Source: Rhipicephalus microplus
Lineage: Eukaryota > Arthropoda > Arachnida > Ixodida > Ixodidae
Reading direction: 5' to 3'
Assembly: GCF_043290135.1 (NCBI RefSeq)
Contig: NC_134707.1
Span: 137,269,319 to 137,333,318, forward strand
DNA: 64,000 nt
A model generated the notes under the pieces. It was not told where the DNA came from, did not search any database, and was given only the letters and a program-made list of their open reading frames with translations. Numbering within the stretch: the stretch's first letter is position 1; each line of letters starts with the position of its first letter. Below are positions 62,633 through 64,000 of the stretch, one piece after another. Made by a program: the position numbers and the translations under genes.

Positions 62633-64000
62633 CATACTCGTTTTTGAATGCACATGCGCATACTCGTTTTGGAATAAGCACGCGTATACTCGTTTTGAAT
62701 GCGCATGCGCATACTCGTTTTTGAATGCACATGCGCATACTCGTTTTGGAATAAGCACGTGCATACTCGTTTTTTAACGCGCACACGCATACTCGTTTTT
62801 GAATGCACACTCGCATACTCGTTTTGGAATAGGCACAGGCATACTCGTTTTTGATTGCGCACGCGCATACGCGTTTTTGAACAGGCACTCGCGTACTCGT
62901 TTTCGAATGCACACACGCATACTCGTTTTTGAATGCACACGCGCATACTCGTTTCGGAATACGCACGCGCATACTCGTTTTGGAATGCACACGCGCATAC
63001 TCGTTTTGGAATAGGCACGTGCGTAATCGTTTTTGAGTGCGAAAGCGCAAACGCGTTTTTGAACATGCACACGCGTACTCATTTTCGAATGCACACGCGC
63101 GTACTCGTTTTCTAATAGGCACGTGCGTACTCGTTTTTGAATGCGAACGCGCATACGCGTTTTTGAACATGCACACGCGTACTCGTTTTTAATGCGCACG
63201 CGTATACTCGTTTTGAATGCACACGCGCATACTCGTTTTTGAATGGGCACACGTGTACTCGTTTTTGAATGCGCACGCGTATACTCGTTTCGGAATGCGC
63301 ACGCGCATACTCGTTTTCGAATAGGCACGCGCATACTTGTTTTTGAATGCGCACTCGCATACTCGTTTTGAATGCACACACGCATACTCGTTTTTGAATG
63401 CGCACGCATACACTCGTTTTGAATGCGCACGCGTATACTCGTTTTTGAATGCGCACGCGCATACTCGTTTTCGAATAGGCACGCGCGTACTCGTTTTTGA
63501 ACGAACATGCACACGCGTACTCGTTTTTGAGTGCGCACGCGTATACTCGTTTCGGAATACGCACGCGCATACTCGTTTTTGAATGCGCACGCGTATACTC
63601 GTTTTGAATGCACACGCGCCTACTCGTTTTTGAATTGGCACGCGTGTACTCGTTTTTGAATGCGCACGCGTATACTCGTTTCGGAATGTGCACGTGCATA
63701 CTGGTTTTCGAATAGGCACGCGCATACTCGTTTTTGAATGCGCACATGCATACTCGGTTTTGAATGCACACGCGCATACTCGTTTCGGTATACGCATGCG
63801 CATACTCGTTTTGGAATGCGCACGCGTATACTCTTTTTGGAATAGGCACGTGCGTACTCGTTTTTGAATGCGAACGCGCATACGCGTTTTTGACCATGCA
63901 CACGCTTACTCGTTTTTGAATGCGCACGCGCATACGCGTTTTTGAACATGCACACGCGTACTCGTTTTTGAATGCGCACGCGCATACGCGTTTTTGAACA
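62633..64000 (+). repeat. 3.16-kb unit, third and partial copy, cut by the window edge
   Basis: Continues at offset 3,156 from copy 2 to about 63,060, then shares the private marks of 54.6-55.6 kb (GAATGCACAC after TCATTTTC, GTTTTCTAATAGG, GAATTGGCACGCGTG at about 63,632 against 55,218) instead of those of copies 1 and 2. A 22-bp deletion at about 63,501 joins GAAC to GAACATGCACACGCG, removing GCGAACGCGCATACGCG with the following T5. GTATACGCATGCGCATAC near 63,788 is private. The array continues beyond base 64,000. Confidence 0.8.

Larger units (their letters stand above)
1..64000 (+). repeat. 26-bp satellite array filling the whole window
   Basis: The whole window is head-to-tail copies of a 26 bp monomer: GAATGCACACGCGCATAC followed by TCGTTTTT. 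Dividing the length by 25-26 bp gives about 2,500 copies. Junction forms are T5-GAATG, T5-GATTG, T4-GGAATG, T4-GGAATAGG, T3-CGGAATACG, T3-CGAAATAGG and T6-AATG (26 bp), and T4-GAATG (25 bp). ACTCG and the following T-run are the most constant part. The next 16 bases vary, mainly by transitions that keep alternating purine and pyrimidine. The consensus has 3 CpG in 26 bp, an observed/expected ratio of about 2.2. I saw no monomer in reverse orientation, no unique sequence longer than a few bases, and no transposon, rRNA or tRNA. This is typical of eukaryotic satellite DNA; chromosomal position and species cannot be told from the sequence. No gene is present in any stretch. Confidence 0.97.

Noticed and set aside
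1..64000. CRISPR array
   Set aside because: Repeats follow each other without spacers. The variable half is a transition-variant of the same sequence, not unrelated spacer DNA, and there are thousands of units with no cas genes.
1..64000. Telomeric repeat
   Set aside because: The unit is 26 bp with a CG/CA tract and no G-run. It matches no telomere repeat known to me, and organisation in kilobase higher-order units is unlike a telomere.
1..64000. CENP-B box inside the TTTCGAAATAGGCACGCG monomers
   Set aside because: TTCG followed four bases later by A fits the first part, but the required CGGG end is CACG here. The match is partial and no better than chance for this composition.
1..64000. 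Array of bHLH/MCB regulatory sites (CACGTG, ACGCGT) as promoters
   Set aside because: These words arise from transitions within an alternating tract, and no gene, TATA box or transcription unit lies nearby. They are kept only as a low-interest finding.
1..64000. Bacterial or phage repeat region
   Set aside because: No gene, ribosome-binding site or unique sequence occurs in 64 kb, and arrays of this length are not known in prokaryotes. A eukaryotic satellite is the simpler reading, but the host is not identified.

Overview
The window is one continuous satellite DNA array from base 1 to base 64,000, and both edges lie inside it. The building block is a monomer of about 26 bp, GAATGCACACGCGCATAC followed by TCGTTTTT, in roughly 2,500 head-to-tail copies. 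Every copy I read points the same way. I found no gene, RNA gene, transposon or other unique sequence. Bacteria and archaea are not known to carry satellites of this size without a gene, so a eukaryote is the likely source (pericentromeric, subtelomeric or other heterochromatin, or a B chromosome). The sequence does not identify the species.

Monomers are mostly 26 bp (junction T5-G, T4-GG or T6), with a recurrent 25 bp form (T4-G). Each has two parts. One is a stable T-rich block, ACTCGTTTTTGAAT. The other is a variable tract of up to 16 bp (ATGCACACGCGCATAC in the consensus) in which purine and pyrimidine alternate strictly. Most tract variants are transitions, so the alternation is kept although the bases change. 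This makes the array a regularly spaced series of potential Z-DNA segments. It also explains the very long open frames on the minus strand: stop codons are all pyrimidine-purine-purine and cannot occur inside such a tract.

Layout. 1-6,331: composition-A units with local duplications of 78 bp to 1.25 kb. 6,332-17,580: two copies of a 5.3 kb higher-order unit, the second enlarged by internal changes. About 15,700-28,300: composition B, marked by the GAACATGCACACGCG monomer, as a series of 2.1-3.6 kb units. 28,000-34,200: duplications of about 1.2-1.4, 0.49 and 1.48 kb. 34,200-43,400: units with offsets 1.74 and 2.70 kb. 44,700-47,940: a 2.1 kb offset pair. 48,740-51,640: a 1.48 kb pair. 51,640-53,100: a diverged copy of the 41-43 kb unit. 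53,400-64,000: mixed A and B units, with a 3.16 kb unit present two full times plus a partial third copy.

If the array has a function it is structural: DNA conformation, binding of a satellite protein, chromatin packing, or non-coding transcription. Duplication boundaries were placed by eye from shared private variants and are good to about one or two monomers (25-50 bp).
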